Positions 16,315 to 28,353 of a stretch of DNA of 48,584 bases are shown here, piece by piece. The stretch is from Acidobacteriota bacterium (lineage in GTDB: Bacteria > Acidobacteriota > Vicinamibacteria > Vicinamibacterales > UBA2999), in assembly GCA_016789705.1 (NCBI GenBank), contig JAEUQR010000032.1:1-48584 (forward strand), in the 5' to 3' direction. The translations under genes were made by a program, and so were the position numbers. Within the stretch, counting starts at the first letter, position 1; each line of letters starts with the position of its first letter. The notes under the pieces are model-generated. The model was not told the DNA's origin. It saw only the letters and a list, made by a program, of their open reading frames with translations, and searched no databases.

Positions 16315-18084
16315 CTACTTGACCGTCTCGCGGACGACTTCCTCGATCGTGGTCACGCCGTCGGTGATCTTGCGGAGACCGCTGCCGCGCAGCGTGATCA
16401 TCCCCTCTTCGATTGCCTTGCGGCGGAGCTCGATGGCCGAGGCGCCGACGAGGATGAGCTCGCGCAGCTCCTCGCCGATTTCCATCACTTCATAGAGACC
16501 GACGCGACCCTTGTAGCCCGTGTGGTTGCATTTCTCGCAGCCCTTGCCCTTCTTCGGCACGACCGTCTCGGCCAGTTCCGGCGTGAAGCCGACGTTGACG
16601 AGCGCGGCCGGCGACAACGGGTCGTCGATCTTGCAGTTGGTGCAGATGCGGCGCACGAGACGCTGCGCGCAGACGAGATTGAGAGAGCTGGCCACCAGGA
16701 AGGGCTCGATGCCCATGTTCATGAGGCGGTTGATCGTGCTGGGCGCGTCGTTCGTGTGCAGCGTCGAGAGCACGAGGTGGCCGGTGAGCGCGGCCTTGAC
16801 GGCGATTTCGGCGGTTTCGAAGTCGCGGATTTCACCGACGAGGATGATGTTCGGGTCCTGGCGGAGGAAGCTGCGCAGCGCGGCGGCGAAGTTCAGCCCG
16901 ATGCTCTCGCGCACCTGCACCTGGTTGACGCCAACGAGGTTGAACTCGACCGGGTCTTCCGCGGTCATGATGTTCGTGTCCATCGTGTTGATACGCGAGA
17001 TGGACGAATAGAGCGTGTTGGTCTTGCCGCTGCCGGTCGGCCCGGTGACGAGCACCATGCCCCACGGCTTGGCGATCTGGGTCTCGAGCTTGGCCAGCGA
17101 TTCCGGTTCGAAGCCCAGCTTCGTCATGTCGAGCATGAGCTTGGTGCGATCGAGCAGACGCATGACGATCTTCTCGCCGAAGAGCGTCGGCAGGCACGAG
17201 ACGCGGAAGTCGATGTCGCGCTGGGTGCCGGCGTCGGAGAAGCGGATCTTGATGCGGCCATCCTGCGGCAGGCGCTTCTCGGCGATGTCGAGCTTCGCCA
17301 TGATCTTGATGCGCGAGGTGATGGCGTCGCGCATCTTGAGCGGCGGGCTCATGACGTTGTAGAGCAGGCCGTCGATGCGGTAGCGGACGCGGTATTCCTT
17401 CTCGTAGGGCTCGATGTGAATGTCGCTCGCGCCCTTGGAGATGGCCGACATCAGGATCACGTTCACGAGCTTGATGACCGGCGCTTCTTCGCCCTGCCGG
17501 GTCAGCAGTTCGGCGCTGATTTCCTCGAGTTCCTCGAGGACCTCGACGTCGTCGGCGTCGAGCATCGGCATCTCGGACATCGCGCGCGTCGCGATGTCGA
17601 GCGCGCTTTCGCCCGGCGGCGCTTCCACCACCTTCTGGGTGTTCTTGTTGCCACTGCCGGGCGCGCCGTAATACTTCTGGATGGCGTCGAGAACGGCGGT
17701 TTCCCACGCGACGACCGGCTCGACGTTGTAGCCGGTCATGAACTTCAGGTCGTCGAGTGCGAAGACGTTCGTCGGGTCCGTCATCGCGATCGTGAGCGTG
17801 GCGCCGACGCGACTGAGCGGGATGATCTGGTACTTGTGGGCGGTCTCGGCCGGGACGAGCTTGATGACCGCCGGATCGATCTCGAACTGGTTCAGCGAGA
17901 TGGACGGCACGCCGTATTGCTTCGAAAGCAGCGACGTGATCTCCTCGTCCTTCACGAAGCCGAGCTTCACCAGATTGGCGCCGAGCTTGCCGCCGTTCTG
18001 GCGCTGGTAGCTCAGCGCTTCCTGGAGTTGTTCTGGGGTGATCCGCTTCTCCTTGAGGAGCAGCTCCCCGATCCGTACCGCCAT
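16315..18084 (-). CDS. pilB: Pilus extension ATPase PilB
   Basis: 589 residues. The N-terminal MshEN/GspE-II domain (about 1-160) is followed by the AAA-type motor with Walker A GPTGSGKT, Walker B ILVGEIRD and His box STLHTNDA. A zinc tetracysteine (CTNC ... CEKC) near residues 480-525 is typical of PilB/GspE. The first half of the N-domain contains repeated LxEALxYQR and LGANLVKLGFVKDEEI elements that in relatives bind c-di-GMP. It is the first gene of the pilBTCSR cluster. Confidence 0.97.
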   Translation of the reverse strand: MAVRIGELLLKEKRITPEQLQEALSYQRQNGGKLGANLVKLGFVKDEEITSLLSKQYGVPSISLNQFEIDPAVIKLVPAETAHKYQIIPLSRVGATLTIAMTDPTNVFALDDLKFMTGYNVEPVVAWETAVLDAIQKYYGAPGSGNKNTQKVVEAPPGESALDIATRAMSEMPMLDADDVEVLEELEEISAELLTRQGEEAPVIKLVNVILMSAISKGASDIHIEPYEKEYRVRYRIDGLLYNVMSPPLKMRDAITSRIKIMAKLDIAEKRLPQDGRIKIRFSDAGTQRDIDFRVSCLPTLFGEKIVMRLLDRTKLMLDMTKLGFEPESLAKLETQIAKPWGMVLVTGPTGSGKTNTLYSSISRINTMDTNIMTAEDPVEFNLVGVNQVQVRESIGLNFAAALRSFLRQDPNIILVGEIRDFETAEIAVKAALTGHLVLSTLHTNDAPSTINRLMNMGIEPFLVASSLNLVCAQRLVRRICTNCKIDDPLSPAALVNVGFTPELAETVVPKKGKGCEKCNHTGYKGRVGLYEVMEIGEELRELILVGASAIELRRKAIEEGMITLRGSGLRKITDGVTTIEEVVRETVK

Positions 18085-18521
18085 GTCGTGGTCGTCCGCC
18101 TTGGGCCGTCAGTGTCCGAACGGGTATGTCAGACCTGTCGCCCCATTACCTTTTCGGTCATGACCGGGTCGCACTTCAGAGAGCGCCGAGGCGCCGTCGC
18201 GGCGGATGTCGCGCCGTGGCATGCCGTTTCGTGCAGAGGCATCGGCCCCCTCCACGGTCGCTCTGCCCACCAAAGGGGCCGGCCGGCTCGCCCGCCGACG
18301 AAAACGTGACGTGACAGCACGAACGATTACAGTTCCGGCATTCGTTGGCACGATGCCGCAAACGGGCGCCGCCCGTCCGCGGCGGCGGCGGGACGGCGTC
18401 TGCGCGGGCCCAGGGGCGTGGAAGTCCATCGATATCAGCGAGTTGACAGCCAGGGTGCGAAACAATCGGCCGCGGATCCGCGTAGTACACTGGCAGCAGG
18501 CGCGCGCCTCCACCCCGACGA
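18085..18521. promoter_or_regulatory. 437-base divergent intergenic region between pilB and the Yip1 gene
   Basis: No coding sequence is convincing here: open frames in both strands are Arg/Pro-rich shadows. Visible elements are a 12-bp palindrome CGGTCATGACCG (18155-18166), a 12-bp palindrome CGCGGATCCGCG (18471-18482), a TTGACA hexamer at 18443-18448 on the plus strand, and TACACT at 18486-18491. The last two are too far apart (37 bases) to be one promoter. A TGGCAC at 18346 lacks a correctly spaced -12 element. Promoters for both divergent transcripts must lie here but cannot be fixed. Confidence 0.5.
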
Positions 18522-19238
18522 ATGTCACTACCTAGCAACCCTCCGGCCATCTCCCTCGCCGGTCGCCTTTTACAGTTATGCACGTCGCCGCACGCGGCCA
18601 TGGCGGCCGCGCGCTCGGCGTCGGCCGTCCAGGTCATCGGCACCTGGGCCGTGCTGCTCGCCGTCTGGGCTGGGGCGGCCTGGCTGCTACTCAGCGGACC
18701 GGTCGGGCGCCAGGCGCTCGTCGACGAGCGCGTGCGCGTCGTCGAAGCGATCGGCGGCACGGTGACCGACGCGAGCTATGCGGCGCTCCAGGCGAACCCG
18801 CCGTATTGGATCTACCTGTCAAGCGGCGGCAGGGCGCTGCTCTTCCCTGCCGTGACGCTCGCCGTCGCCGCCGGGCTCTACCTGTGGCTCGGCCGCCGGG
18901 GCCCGGGCTGGCTGGCCGCCCTGAGCGTCGCCGTTCATGCCAGTGCGGCGCTCGTCGCCCAGCAGGTCGTGGCCACGCCCGTGCATTTCGTGCGCGAGTC
19001 GCTCACCAGTCCGTTCAACCTCGCGGCACTGCTCCCCTTCTTCGACGAAGGCTCCCTGCCGGCCCGATTCTTCGGCACCGTCGAGCTCTTCGGCCTGTGG
19101 TGGGTCTGGCTGCTCGCGATCGGCTGTGCCGTGCTCGCCGGGCGGCCGGCCAGGAACTTCGTGCTGCCGCTGCTTGGTATCTATGTCGGCGTGGCCGGCG
19201 TCATCGCCGCACTCGTCGTGCTGACGGGAGGGTCGTAA
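18522..19238 (+). CDS. Yip1-family integral membrane protein
   Basis: 238 residues with five predicted membrane helices (about 37-58, 105-125, 130-150, 187-206 and 212-234), the layout of bacterial Yip1-domain proteins. Function is unknown in bacteria. It ends 2 bases before the GTG of the adaptor gene and so is the first gene of the exporter operon. No ribosome-binding site precedes the ATG at 18522; an internal ATG at 18600 is also possible but would cut only cytoplasmic residues. Confidence 0.75.
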   Translation: MSLPSNPPAISLAGRLLQLCTSPHAAMAAARSASAVQVIGTWAVLLAVWAGAAWLLLSGPVGRQALVDERVRVVEAIGGTVTDASYAALQANPPYWIYLSSGGRALLFPAVTLAVAAGLYLWLGRRGPGWLAALSVAVHASAALVAQQVVATPVHFVRESLTSPFNLAALLPFFDEGSLPARFFGTVELFGLWWVWLLAIGCAVLAGRPARNFVLPLLGIYVGVAGVIAALVVLTGGS

Positions 19239-19240
19239 TC

Positions 19241-20605
19241 GTGTTTCGCAGAAAATGGCCGTGGGTCGTCGCAATCCTGGTGGTGGCCGGCGTGGCCGGG
19301 GGCGTCTACGCCCGCTCGAAGCAGGAGAAGGGCACGCTCGTCACGGGTGAAGCGGTCCAGCGGCGCGACCTCGAAGCGCTGGTGTCGGCCTCGGGCAAGA
19401 TCGAGCCCAAGCGGTCGGTCAACATCAGCGCCCAGACGATGGGCCGGGTGACGAGCATCGGCGTACGCGAAGGCGATCGCGTCAGGGCCGGGCAGTTCCT
19501 GCTCCAGATCGACCCGGTTGCGGCGCAGAGCGCGGTGCGCCGTGACGAAGCCGGCGTGGCCGGTGCGCGCACCGGCCTCGAGCAGGCACGCGTGCAGGTG
19601 CAGAGCGCGCGGGCCAGCCTCGACGTGGCCCGTCAGGCGCTCAAGCGCCAGCAGGAGCTCTGGGCCGCCGGCCTGACCACCCGCGAGACACTCGAAAAGA
19701 CGGAAGCCGAGGTCGAGATGCGCGAAAGTGATCTCAACGCGCGCACCCAGGAGATTCGTACACGCGAGGAGCAGGTGCGGCAGCAGGAGGCTGGCCTCGT
19801 CAGCACGCGCTACAACCTGTCGCAGTCGCGCTTCGAGTCGCCGTTCGACGGCATCGTCACCCGCCGCAACATCGAAGAGGGCGAGAACGTCGTCGTCGGC
19901 ACGATGAACAACGCCGGCACGGTGCTGCTGACGGTCGCCGACATGTCGGTCATCGAAGCGGAGGTGGAAGTCGACGAAACCGACATCCCGCTCGTGCAGA
20001 TCGGCCAGAAGGCCACGGTCACCATCGATGCCATCGAAGGCAAGACGTTCGCCGGCCGCGTGACCGAAATCGGCAACAGCCCGATCCAGACCACCGGCCA
20101 GACCACCGGCCAGCGGACGGCGACGAATTTCAAGGTCGTCGTCACGCTGGATGAAGCCGCCCCGGAGATCCGGCCGGGCTTCACCTGCACCGCCGAGATC
20201 TCGACGGCGACACGCGCCAATGCCGTGGCCGTGCCGATTCAGGCGCTCACCGTTCGAGAGATCGAATACGACAAGGCGGGCGAGGTCGTACCACGGCTGC
20301 GGCCGGCGCCGGCCTCGCGCTTCAGCTTCGGGGCCGCGGCGCAGACGGCGGCGCCGGCGGCGCCGCTGGAACTCCCCGTGGGCCATACGCGCAAGGAGGT
20401 CGAAGGCGTGTTCGTCATTCGCGACGGCAAGGCGGTCTTCACGCAGGTGGAGGTCGGCATCGCCGGCGAACGCTACTTCGAGGTCACGTCGGGCCTGAAG
20501 GAGGGCGACCGCGTCATCACCGGCCCGTTCGAGAGCGTGCGCAATCTGTACGACGCCGACGAAATCCGCGAGAACCGGCCGGCCACCGCCGCCGCGCCGA
20601 AGTAG
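19241..20605 (+). CDS. Periplasmic adaptor (MacA/HlyD family) of an efflux system
   Basis: 454 residues from a GTG at 19241 with GGGAGGG eight bases upstream. One N-terminal membrane helix (about 7-23) is followed by a lipoyl half-motif (VREGDRVRAGQFLLQID), a long coiled-coil hairpin (about 95-195, Gln/Glu/Arg rich), the second lipoyl half (SPFDGIVTRRNIEEGENV) and a beta-barrel domain. An Ala/Pro-rich insert (about 355-380) is unusual. It bridges an inner-membrane transporter and an outer-membrane channel. The two permeases downstream are its partners. Confidence 0.88.
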   Translation: MFRRKWPWVVAILVVAGVAGGVYARSKQEKGTLVTGEAVQRRDLEALVSASGKIEPKRSVNISAQTMGRVTSIGVREGDRVRAGQFLLQIDPVAAQSAVRRDEAGVAGARTGLEQARVQVQSARASLDVARQALKRQQELWAAGLTTRETLEKTEAEVEMRESDLNARTQEIRTREEQVRQQEAGLVSTRYNLSQSRFESPFDGIVTRRNIEEGENVVVGTMNNAGTVLLTVADMSVIEAEVEVDETDIPLVQIGQKATVTIDAIEGKTFAGRVTEIGNSPIQTTGQTTGQRTATNFKVVVTLDEAAPEIRPGFTCTAEISTATRANAVAVPIQALTVREIEYDKAGEVVPRLRPAPASRFSFGAAAQTAAPAAPLELPVGHTRKEVEGVFVIRDGKAVFTQVEVGIAGERYFEVTSGLKEGDRVITGPFESVRNLYDADEIRENRPATAAAPK

Positions 20606-20623
20606 ACGGCGCGGCGCACCGCC

Positions 20624-23142
<2,519 letters not shown>

Positions 23143-23164
23143 CGGCCCGGCCGGCCGATCGTCC

Positions 23165-23192
23165 TTGACTTCGCCCGGCGAAGGCATAGGCT
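23165..23192 (+). promoter_or_regulatory. Sigma-70-like promoter of the EF-G-like gene
   Basis: TTGACT (23165-23170) and TAGGCT (23187-23192) are separated by 16 bases. The start of transcription would be near 23199, giving a leader of about 75 bases before the ATG at 23274. Confidence 0.5.
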
Positions 23193-23273
23193 ACGGGGAA
23201 AGAGACGTCTTGGGCCGGCATCCGGCACCACCGGGCCGGCCGCGACGCCAGGGACACGCGGAGGGTCCGGCCT

Positions 23274-25364
23274 ATGAAGGTCTACGATGCCGCCAGCATC
23301 CGGAATGTCGCCGTCGCAGGGCACGGGGGGTGCGGCAAGACGCAGCTCGTCTCCGCCCTGCTCTTCGCATCCGGCATGGTGAACCGCCTCGGGCGCGTGG
23401 ACGATGGCACGACAGCCACCGACTACGACCCCGAAGAAATCGCCCGCAAACACACGCTCAGCACCTCTCTCGCCTACGCCGAGTGGCGCAGGACCAAGAT
23501 CAACTTCCTCGACACGCCGGGGGTCGCCAACTTCTTCGCTGACACCCGCGCCGCGCTGCGCGTGGCCGATGCCGCGCTCATCGTCGTGGACGCCGTGTCG
23601 GGTCCCGCGGTGCAGACGGAGAAAGCCTGGGCCGCTGCCGACGATCTGGGCCTGCCCCGCCTCGTCGTGCTGAGCCGCATCGACCGCGACCGCGCGTCAC
23701 TCGAACGCTCGATCGTCGCGCTGCGCCGGACGTGCCATCGCAACGTCTTCCCCGTGCATCTCCCGATCGGCGAAGGCGAGGCCTGCACGGGCATCGTCGA
23801 TGTCGTCGGCATGAAGGCGTTCACCGCGCCCGTTGACGGCGGGCCCGCGGTGGAAGGGCCGGTGCCCGACGCCCTCATGAATGACGCGCAGGCCGCCCGC
23901 ACGGCGCTCATCGAGGCGGTGGCCGAAGCCGACGAGACGCTGATGGAGAAGTTCTTCGAGGCGGGCTCGCTGAGCGATCACGACCTCATCACGGGCCTGC
24001 AGCGGGCCACTGCTGCCGCCCAGATCTTTCCCGCCGTCTGCACCTCGGCCCTGAAGAACATCGGCGTCGATGCCACCCTCAATGCCATCCTGAGCTGGCT
24101 GCCGGCGGCCGCCGACCGCACCTTCGCGGCGCGCGACGCCACCGGCGCCGAGGTGCGCCGCCCGGTGTCGGAGACGGCGCCGCTCGCCGCTTTCGTGTGG
24201 AAGACCGTGGCCGATCAGTTCGCCGGCCGCATCACCCTCTTCCGCGTCTACCAGGGCGTGCTGACGTCCGACTCGACCGTCCGCAATGTGACGCGCGACG
24301 TCGATGAGCGGATGGGCAGCCTGATGCTGATGCAGGGCAAGACCCCGGTACCGGTCCCGGAAGTGCGCGCCGGGGACCTCGGCGCGGTGGCCAAGCTGAA
24401 GGAGTCGCGCACCGGCGATACGCTCGCCGCGGCGAAGGCCGACGTGACATTCGCGGCCATGCCGTCACCCGAGCCCGTGCTGTCGTACGCCATCGAGCCG
24501 AAGGCCCGCGGCGACGAAGACAAGATCAGCACCGCAATGCATCGCCTCGAGGAAGAAGACGGCGCCATCCACTACGCGCGCGATCCGAACACCAACGAAC
24601 TGCATCTGTCCGGACAGGGCCAGCTGCACATCGAAGTCACCGTGGCCAAGCTCAAGCGGCGCTTCGGCGTCGACGTGCTGCTGAAGCCGCCGCGCATCCC
24701 GTACCGGGAGACGATCACGGTGGCGGTGGAGGCACATGGCCGGCACAAGAAGCAGACCGGTGGGCACGGCCAGTTCGGCGACTGCAAGGTCCGCTTCGAG
24801 CCGCTGCCCCGCGGCGGCGGCTTCGCGTTCGAGGATGCGATCTTCGGCGGCTCGATCCCGCGGCAGTTCATCCCGGCCGTGGAAAAGGGCCTCGACGAAT
24901 CACGGGCGCGTGGTTTCCTCGCCGGCTACCCCATGGTGGACTTCAAGGCCATCCTCATCGATGGCTCGTATCACGACGTCGACTCGAACGAATTGTCGTT
25001 CAAGACCGCCGGCCACCTGGCCTTCAAGGACGGCATGGCCCGCGCCCGCCCTACCCTGCTCGAACCCATCATGCACGTCGAGGTGTACGCCCCGGCGGAG
25101 TTCGCCGGCGACCTGATGGGCGACCTGAACGGGCGGCGCGGACGCATCGCCGGCATGGACACGCGTGGCACCAACACCGTCATCCGCGCGCAGGTGCCGA
25201 TGTCGGAGATGCTCACCTACGAGCAGCACCTCACCTCCGTCACCGGCGGCCGCGGCAGCTACCACATGGAGTACTCGCACTACGAGGACGTGCCGGCACC
25301 GCTGCAGACGAAGATCGTGGCAGCGCACAAGGCCGCGCATCCACACGCCGGCGAACACGCGTAG
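23274..25364 (+). CDS. EF-G-like GTPase (EF-G2 type), divergent paralogue of fusA
   Basis: 696 residues with the full five-domain EF-G layout, including QLHIEVTVAKLKRRFGVDV and the domain IV/V region GHGQFGDCKVRFEP. The G-domain is altered. The P-loop is GHGGCGKT (16-23). Switch II reads DTPGVANF (80-87), so the catalytic His of DTPGH is Val84. The G4 motif NKMD is SRID (134-137). The conventional fusA at 41441-43552 keeps all of these, so this copy probably does not carry out normal translocation. It belongs near the EF-G-like family with unclear function. GGAGGG precedes the ATG by 8 bases. The gene ends at a strong terminator. Confidence 0.9.
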   Translation: MKVYDAASIRNVAVAGHGGCGKTQLVSALLFASGMVNRLGRVDDGTTATDYDPEEIARKHTLSTSLAYAEWRRTKINFLDTPGVANFFADTRAALRVADAALIVVDAVSGPAVQTEKAWAAADDLGLPRLVVLSRIDRDRASLERSIVALRRTCHRNVFPVHLPIGEGEACTGIVDVVGMKAFTAPVDGGPAVEGPVPDALMNDAQAARTALIEAVAEADETLMEKFFEAGSLSDHDLITGLQRATAAAQIFPAVCTSALKNIGVDATLNAILSWLPAAADRTFAARDATGAEVRRPVSETAPLAAFVWKTVADQFAGRITLFRVYQGVLTSDSTVRNVTRDVDERMGSLMLMQGKTPVPVPEVRAGDLGAVAKLKESRTGDTLAAAKADVTFAAMPSPEPVLSYAIEPKARGDEDKISTAMHRLEEEDGAIHYARDPNTNELHLSGQGQLHIEVTVAKLKRRFGVDVLLKPPRIPYRETITVAVEAHGRHKKQTGGHGQFGDCKVRFEPLPRGGGFAFEDAIFGGSIPRQFIPAVEKGLDESRARGFLAGYPMVDFKAILIDGSYHDVDSNELSFKTAGHLAFKDGMARARPTLLEPIMHVEVYAPAEFAGDLMGDLNGRRGRIAGMDTRGTNTVIRAQVPMSEMLTYEQHLTSVTGGRGSYHMEYSHYEDVPAPLQTKIVAAHKAAHPHAGEHA

Positions 25365-25410
25365 GCCACGCGCCGGTGAGTCGGCCGTTGGGACGGCCGT
25401 ACAAACGACG

Positions 25411-25444
25411 AACGGCCCGAGCGGTTCGCACCGCTCGGGCCGTT
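25411..25444. terminator. Bidirectional terminator between the EF-G-like gene and rplQ
   Basis: A perfect 15-bp stem (AACGGCCCGAGCGGT and its complement) with a TCGC loop; five more pairs (ACGAC/GTCGT) extend it with one bulged base. It sits between two convergent genes, 46 bases after the stop at 25364 and 22 bases beyond the rplQ stop, and can serve both transcripts. Confidence 0.85.
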
Positions 25445-25466
25445 GTCGTGAATCGAGCCTGGCTGC

Positions 25467-26069
25467 TTACGAACCGCCGGCCTTGCGCGGGGTCGTGGTC
25501 TTCTTGGCGGCGCCGCGCGCCGGCTTCGACGCCTTGCTCGGCGCGCCGCCCTTGGCGTCCTTCTTCTCGCCGCGGATGCGCGACGCGGCGGCACGCAGCC
25601 GCTCGCCGACGCTCTTCTGCGACTTCGGCGCTTCACCCGATTCGGCCTCGGCAGCCTTCTCGGCCGCGGCCTTCTTCGGATCGAACTCCGATCCCACCAG
25701 TTCCACCAGTGCGGTCTCGGCGCCATCGCCCTTGCGCATCCCGAGCTTCAGGATGCGCGTGTACCCGCCCGGACGTTCCATGAAGCGCGGCGCGATGTCA
25801 CCGAAGAGCTTCGTGACGACATCGTCGTTCTGGATGTCGCGGCCGACCTGACGACGGGCCGCCAGCGTCTTGCCCTTGGGCTCGGCCGCCTTCACGCCGC
25901 GCTTGGCGACAGTGATGATCTTCTCGACGAAGGGCCGCAGTTCCTTGGCCTTCGGGAGCGTGGTCGTGATGTGCTCGTGCGTGAGCAGCGCCTCGGCCTG
26001 GTTGCGGAGCATCGACAGGCGATGATCCGTCAGCCGGCCCAGTTTCCGATGTCCTACTCGATGTCTCAT
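25467..26069 (-). CDS. rplQ: 50S ribosomal protein L17 with a basic C-terminal extension
   Basis: 200 residues. The first ~133 match L17 ([12 protein letters not shown] start, [24 protein letters not shown]). The rest is an extra tail of about 65 residues rich in Lys, Ala and Arg ([14 protein letters not shown] and similar), resembling histone H1 tails; most L17 are near 120-130 residues. L17 lines the exit side of the 50S tunnel, so the tail would project from the subunit and may bind RNA. It is the last gene of the superoperon, 33 bases after rpoA. Confidence 0.96.
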   Translation of the reverse strand: MRHRVGHRKLGRLTDHRLSMLRNQAEALLTHEHITTTLPKAKELRPFVEKIITVAKRGVKAAEPKGKTLAARRQVGRDIQNDDVVTKLFGDIAPRFMERPGGYTRILKLGMRKGDGAETALVELVGSEFDPKKAAAEKAAEAESGEAPKSQKSVGERLRAAASRIRGEKKDAKGGAPSKASKPARGAAKKTTTPRKAGGS

Positions 26070-26102
26070 GGCAGTGTGTCCTGACCGCTCGTTCCGGCGG
26101 CG

Positions 26103-27080
26103 TTAGTCCTGCGCCGCCTGGTCCAGGCGCATGCCGAGCCCGAGACCCATGGTCTGCAGGATCTCCTTGATTTCGTTGAGCGACTTGCGGCCGAAGTTCT
26201 TCGTCTTCAGCATGTCGCCCTCGGACTTCTGGACGAGCTCGCGGATGGTGCGGATATTGGCGTTCTTGAGGCAGTTGTACGAGCGCACCGACAGCTCGAG
26301 TTCCTCGACGCTCTTGTCGAGATGCTCGTTGGCGCCCCCGGCACGCACGGCGTCACCGGCGGCGTCGCCGATCGGCTCGTCTTCGTCGTCGAGGTTGATG
26401 AAGATGCTCAGGTGGTCGCGAATCAGCTTGGCCGAGAGCGACACGGCGTCGCGCGGCGTCACCGAGCCGTTGGTCCACACGTCGAGGGTCAGCTTGTCGT
26501 AGTCGGTCGTCTGGCCGAGGCGCGCCGCCTCCACCAGATAGTTGACCTTCTTCACCGGCGAGTGCACCGAGTCGATCGGAATCCAGCCGATGCCGAGGTC
26601 TTCGTCGAAGTTCTTGTCGGCGGCGACGTAGCCGCGGCCGCGCTTGATGCGCAGCTCCATGTGCAGCTTGCCGCCTTCGGAGATGGTCGCGATGTGGGCG
26701 TCGGGTTCGAGAATCTCGACGTCGGCATCAGCCTCGATGTCGGCCGCCCGCACCTTGCCGGCCTTGTTGACGCGCAGAGACAGCGTCTTGGCGGCGTCGG
26801 TGTGCACCTTGATCGGGATCATCTTCAGGTTGAGGATGATGTCGGTCGCATCCTCGACCACGCCCTTGATGGGCGAGAACTCATGCAGCACGCCGTCGAT
26901 CTTGACGGCCGTCACGGCGGCGCCTTCGATCGAGGAGAGCAGCACCCGCCTGAGCGCGTTGCCGACCGTGGTGCCGAAGCCGCGTTCGAACGGCTGGGCC
27001 GTGAAACGGCCGTACCGATCGGTGAGCGTATCGCGCTCGAAGTCGAGCCGCTTGGGACGCTGGAAACCCTTCCACAACAT
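26103..27080 (-). CDS. rpoA: RNA polymerase alpha subunit
   Basis: 325 residues. The N-terminal dimerisation domain includes [29 protein letters not shown]. The C-terminal DNA- and activator-binding domain includes [16 protein letters not shown] and [12 protein letters not shown] chose the ATG at 27080 because GAGGG lies 8 bases before it; a GTG at 27089 in frame directly abuts that site and is unlikely. It is preceded by a 183-base gap with a hairpin, longer than other gaps in the cluster. Confidence 0.97.
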   Translation of the reverse strand: MLWKGFQRPKRLDFERDTLTDRYGRFTAQPFERGFGTTVGNALRRVLLSSIEGAAVTAVKIDGVLHEFSPIKGVVEDATDIILNLKMIPIKVHTDAAKTLSLRVNKAGKVRAADIEADADVEILEPDAHIATISEGGKLHMELRIKRGRGYVAADKNFDEDLGIGWIPIDSVHSPVKKVNYLVEAARLGQTTDYDKLTLDVWTNGSVTPRDAVSLSAKLIRDHLSIFINLDDEDEPIGDAAGDAVRAGGANEHLDKSVEELELSVRSYNCLKNANIRTIRELVQKSEGDMLKTKNFGRKSLNEIKEILQTMGLGLGMRLDQAAQD

Positions 27081-27140
27081 GCTGTTCACCCTCTCGCCAA
27101 CGGGCCGGCAGACCGGCCTCCAGACCTGCGCATGAACACC

Positions 27141-27180
27141 ACCGGCCTCCCGCTGCAGGTCTGTCGAGCTGCGGGCCGGT
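27141..27180 (-). other. Hairpin in the 183-base rpsD-rpoA gap
   Basis: ACCGGCC...CTGCAG pairs with CTGCGGGCCGGT with small bulges, giving a GC-rich stem in the transcribed leader of rpoA. The decamer ACCGGCCTCC occurs twice (near 27114 and 27141). It could be a processing or translational control site, since rpoA is often expressed differently from its neighbours. The remaining gap shows no gene. Confidence 0.4.
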
Positions 27181-27263
27181 GATGGGCGCCCCCGGGGAGA
27201 CCCCGGAGCCGTGCTTCCGAAACGTGAGTATCGAGCCCCGGAACGCGGGCCCCGAGCCCCGCC

Positions 27264-27890
27264 TTACTTGGAGTAGAGCTCGACGATGAGCTGTTCCTGC
27301 ACCGGCAGGTTGATCTGGGCGCGGGTCGGCATCGAGAGCACCTTGGCGCCGAGCTCGCCTTCGAGCGCGATCCACTCGGGGATGCCACGGCCCTTCACTT
27401 CGCCGACGGCGTGCAGAATCGACGCGTTCTCGCGGCTCGACTGGCGCACCGTCACCACATCACCGGCCTTGAGCGAGTACGACGGGATGTCGACCTTCTT
27501 GCCGTTGATGAGGAAGTGCCCGTGACGCACCAGCTGCCGTCCCTGGGCCCGCGACGTCGCGAAGCCCATGCGGTACACCGCGTTGTCGAGGCGCCGTTCG
27601 AGCAGCTGGAGCAGCGTCTCGCCGGTGATGCCGCGGGTGCGGTCGGCCATTTCGAAGTAGCGGCGGAACTGATCTTCGAGCACGCCGTAGGTGCGCTTGA
27701 CCTTCTGCTTCTCGCGCAGCTGCACGCCGTAGCCGACCATCTTCGACGCGCGGCGACGGCCGTGCTGGCCGGGAGGCATGTTGCGCTTCTCGATGGCGCA
27801 CTTCTCGGTGTAGCACCGCTCGCCCTTGAGGAACAGCTTCATGCCCTCGCGGCGGCAGAGGCGGCAGACCGGTCCGGTATATCGAGCCAT
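27264..27890 (-). CDS. rpsD: 30S ribosomal protein S4, zinc-binding form
   Basis: 208 residues. The N-terminus carries C9-x2-C12 ... C26-x4-C31, the zinc-binding form of S4. The S4 RNA-binding domain follows ([31 protein letters not shown] in part). S4 starts 30S assembly on the 16S 5' domain. In many bacteria it also represses its own operon; no pseudoknot target can be judged by eye here. It lies 40 bases after rpsK. Confidence 0.98.
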   Translation of the reverse strand: MARYTGPVCRLCRREGMKLFLKGERCYTEKCAIEKRNMPPGQHGRRRASKMVGYGVQLREKQKVKRTYGVLEDQFRRYFEMADRTRGITGETLLQLLERRLDNAVYRMGFATSRAQGRQLVRHGHFLINGKKVDIPSYSLKAGDVVTVRQSSRENASILHAVGEVKGRGIPEWIALEGELGAKVLSMPTRAQINLPVQEQLIVELYSK

Positions 27891-27930
27891 GTAACGTCGT
27901 CCTTCTCTCTCTGAATGCGGGAACGCGCGA

Positions 27931-28350
27931 CTAGACGCGGCGGCGCTTGGGCGGCCGGCAGCCGTTGTGCGGAATCGGCGTGACGTCGCGGATCGACTTC
28001 ACCTCGATGCCGGCGTTCTGCAGGGCGCGCACGGCCGACTCGCGGCCTGAGCCCGGGCCCTTGACGAGCACTTCGCACGAGCGCATGCCGAACGTCTTGG
28101 CGACATTGCCGGCGGTCATGGCTGCCTGCGTGGCGGCGTACGGCGTGCCCTTCCGTGACCCCTTGAAGCCGATGGCGCCGGCGCTCGACCACGACACCAC
28201 GTTGCCTTCGGTGTCGGTGATGGTGATGAGCGTGTTGTTGAACGACGCCTGGATGTGCGCGAAGCCGTGGTGCACCACGCGCTTCTCGCCGCGCTTCTTG
28301 AACGTCTTCTTCTTGGGGGTGGCGTCTTTGGCGCCTTCGGTCTTGGCCAT
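27931..28350 (-). CDS. rpsK: 30S ribosomal protein S11
   Basis: 139 residues. The family core is present: [19 protein letters not shown], then [19 protein letters not shown], and the ending [14 protein letters not shown]. The N-terminal 20 residues are Lys-rich and slightly longer than in E. coli. S11 helps form the mRNA exit region of the platform. It begins 3 bases after rpsM. Confidence 0.98.
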   Translation of the reverse strand: MAKTEGAKDATPKKKTFKKRGEKRVVHHGFAHIQASFNNTLITITDTEGNVVSWSSAGAIGFKGSRKGTPYAATQAAMTAGNVAKTFGMRSCEVLVKGPGSGRESAVRALQNAGIEVKSIRDVTPIPHNGCRPPKRRRV

Positions 28351-28353
28351 GGG

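Noticed and set aside
16267..18309. 680-codon plus-strand frame opposite pilB
   Set aside because: It is an antisense shadow of pilB, which has full motor motifs.
18346..18360. TGGCAC in the pilB/Yip1 divergent region as a sigma-54 promoter
   Set aside because: The next GC is 9 bases away rather than 10, and no TTGC follows.
18109..18528. 139-codon minus-strand frame in the divergent region
   Set aside because: Arg/Pro-rich composition, no ribosome-binding site, and it covers both promoter regions.
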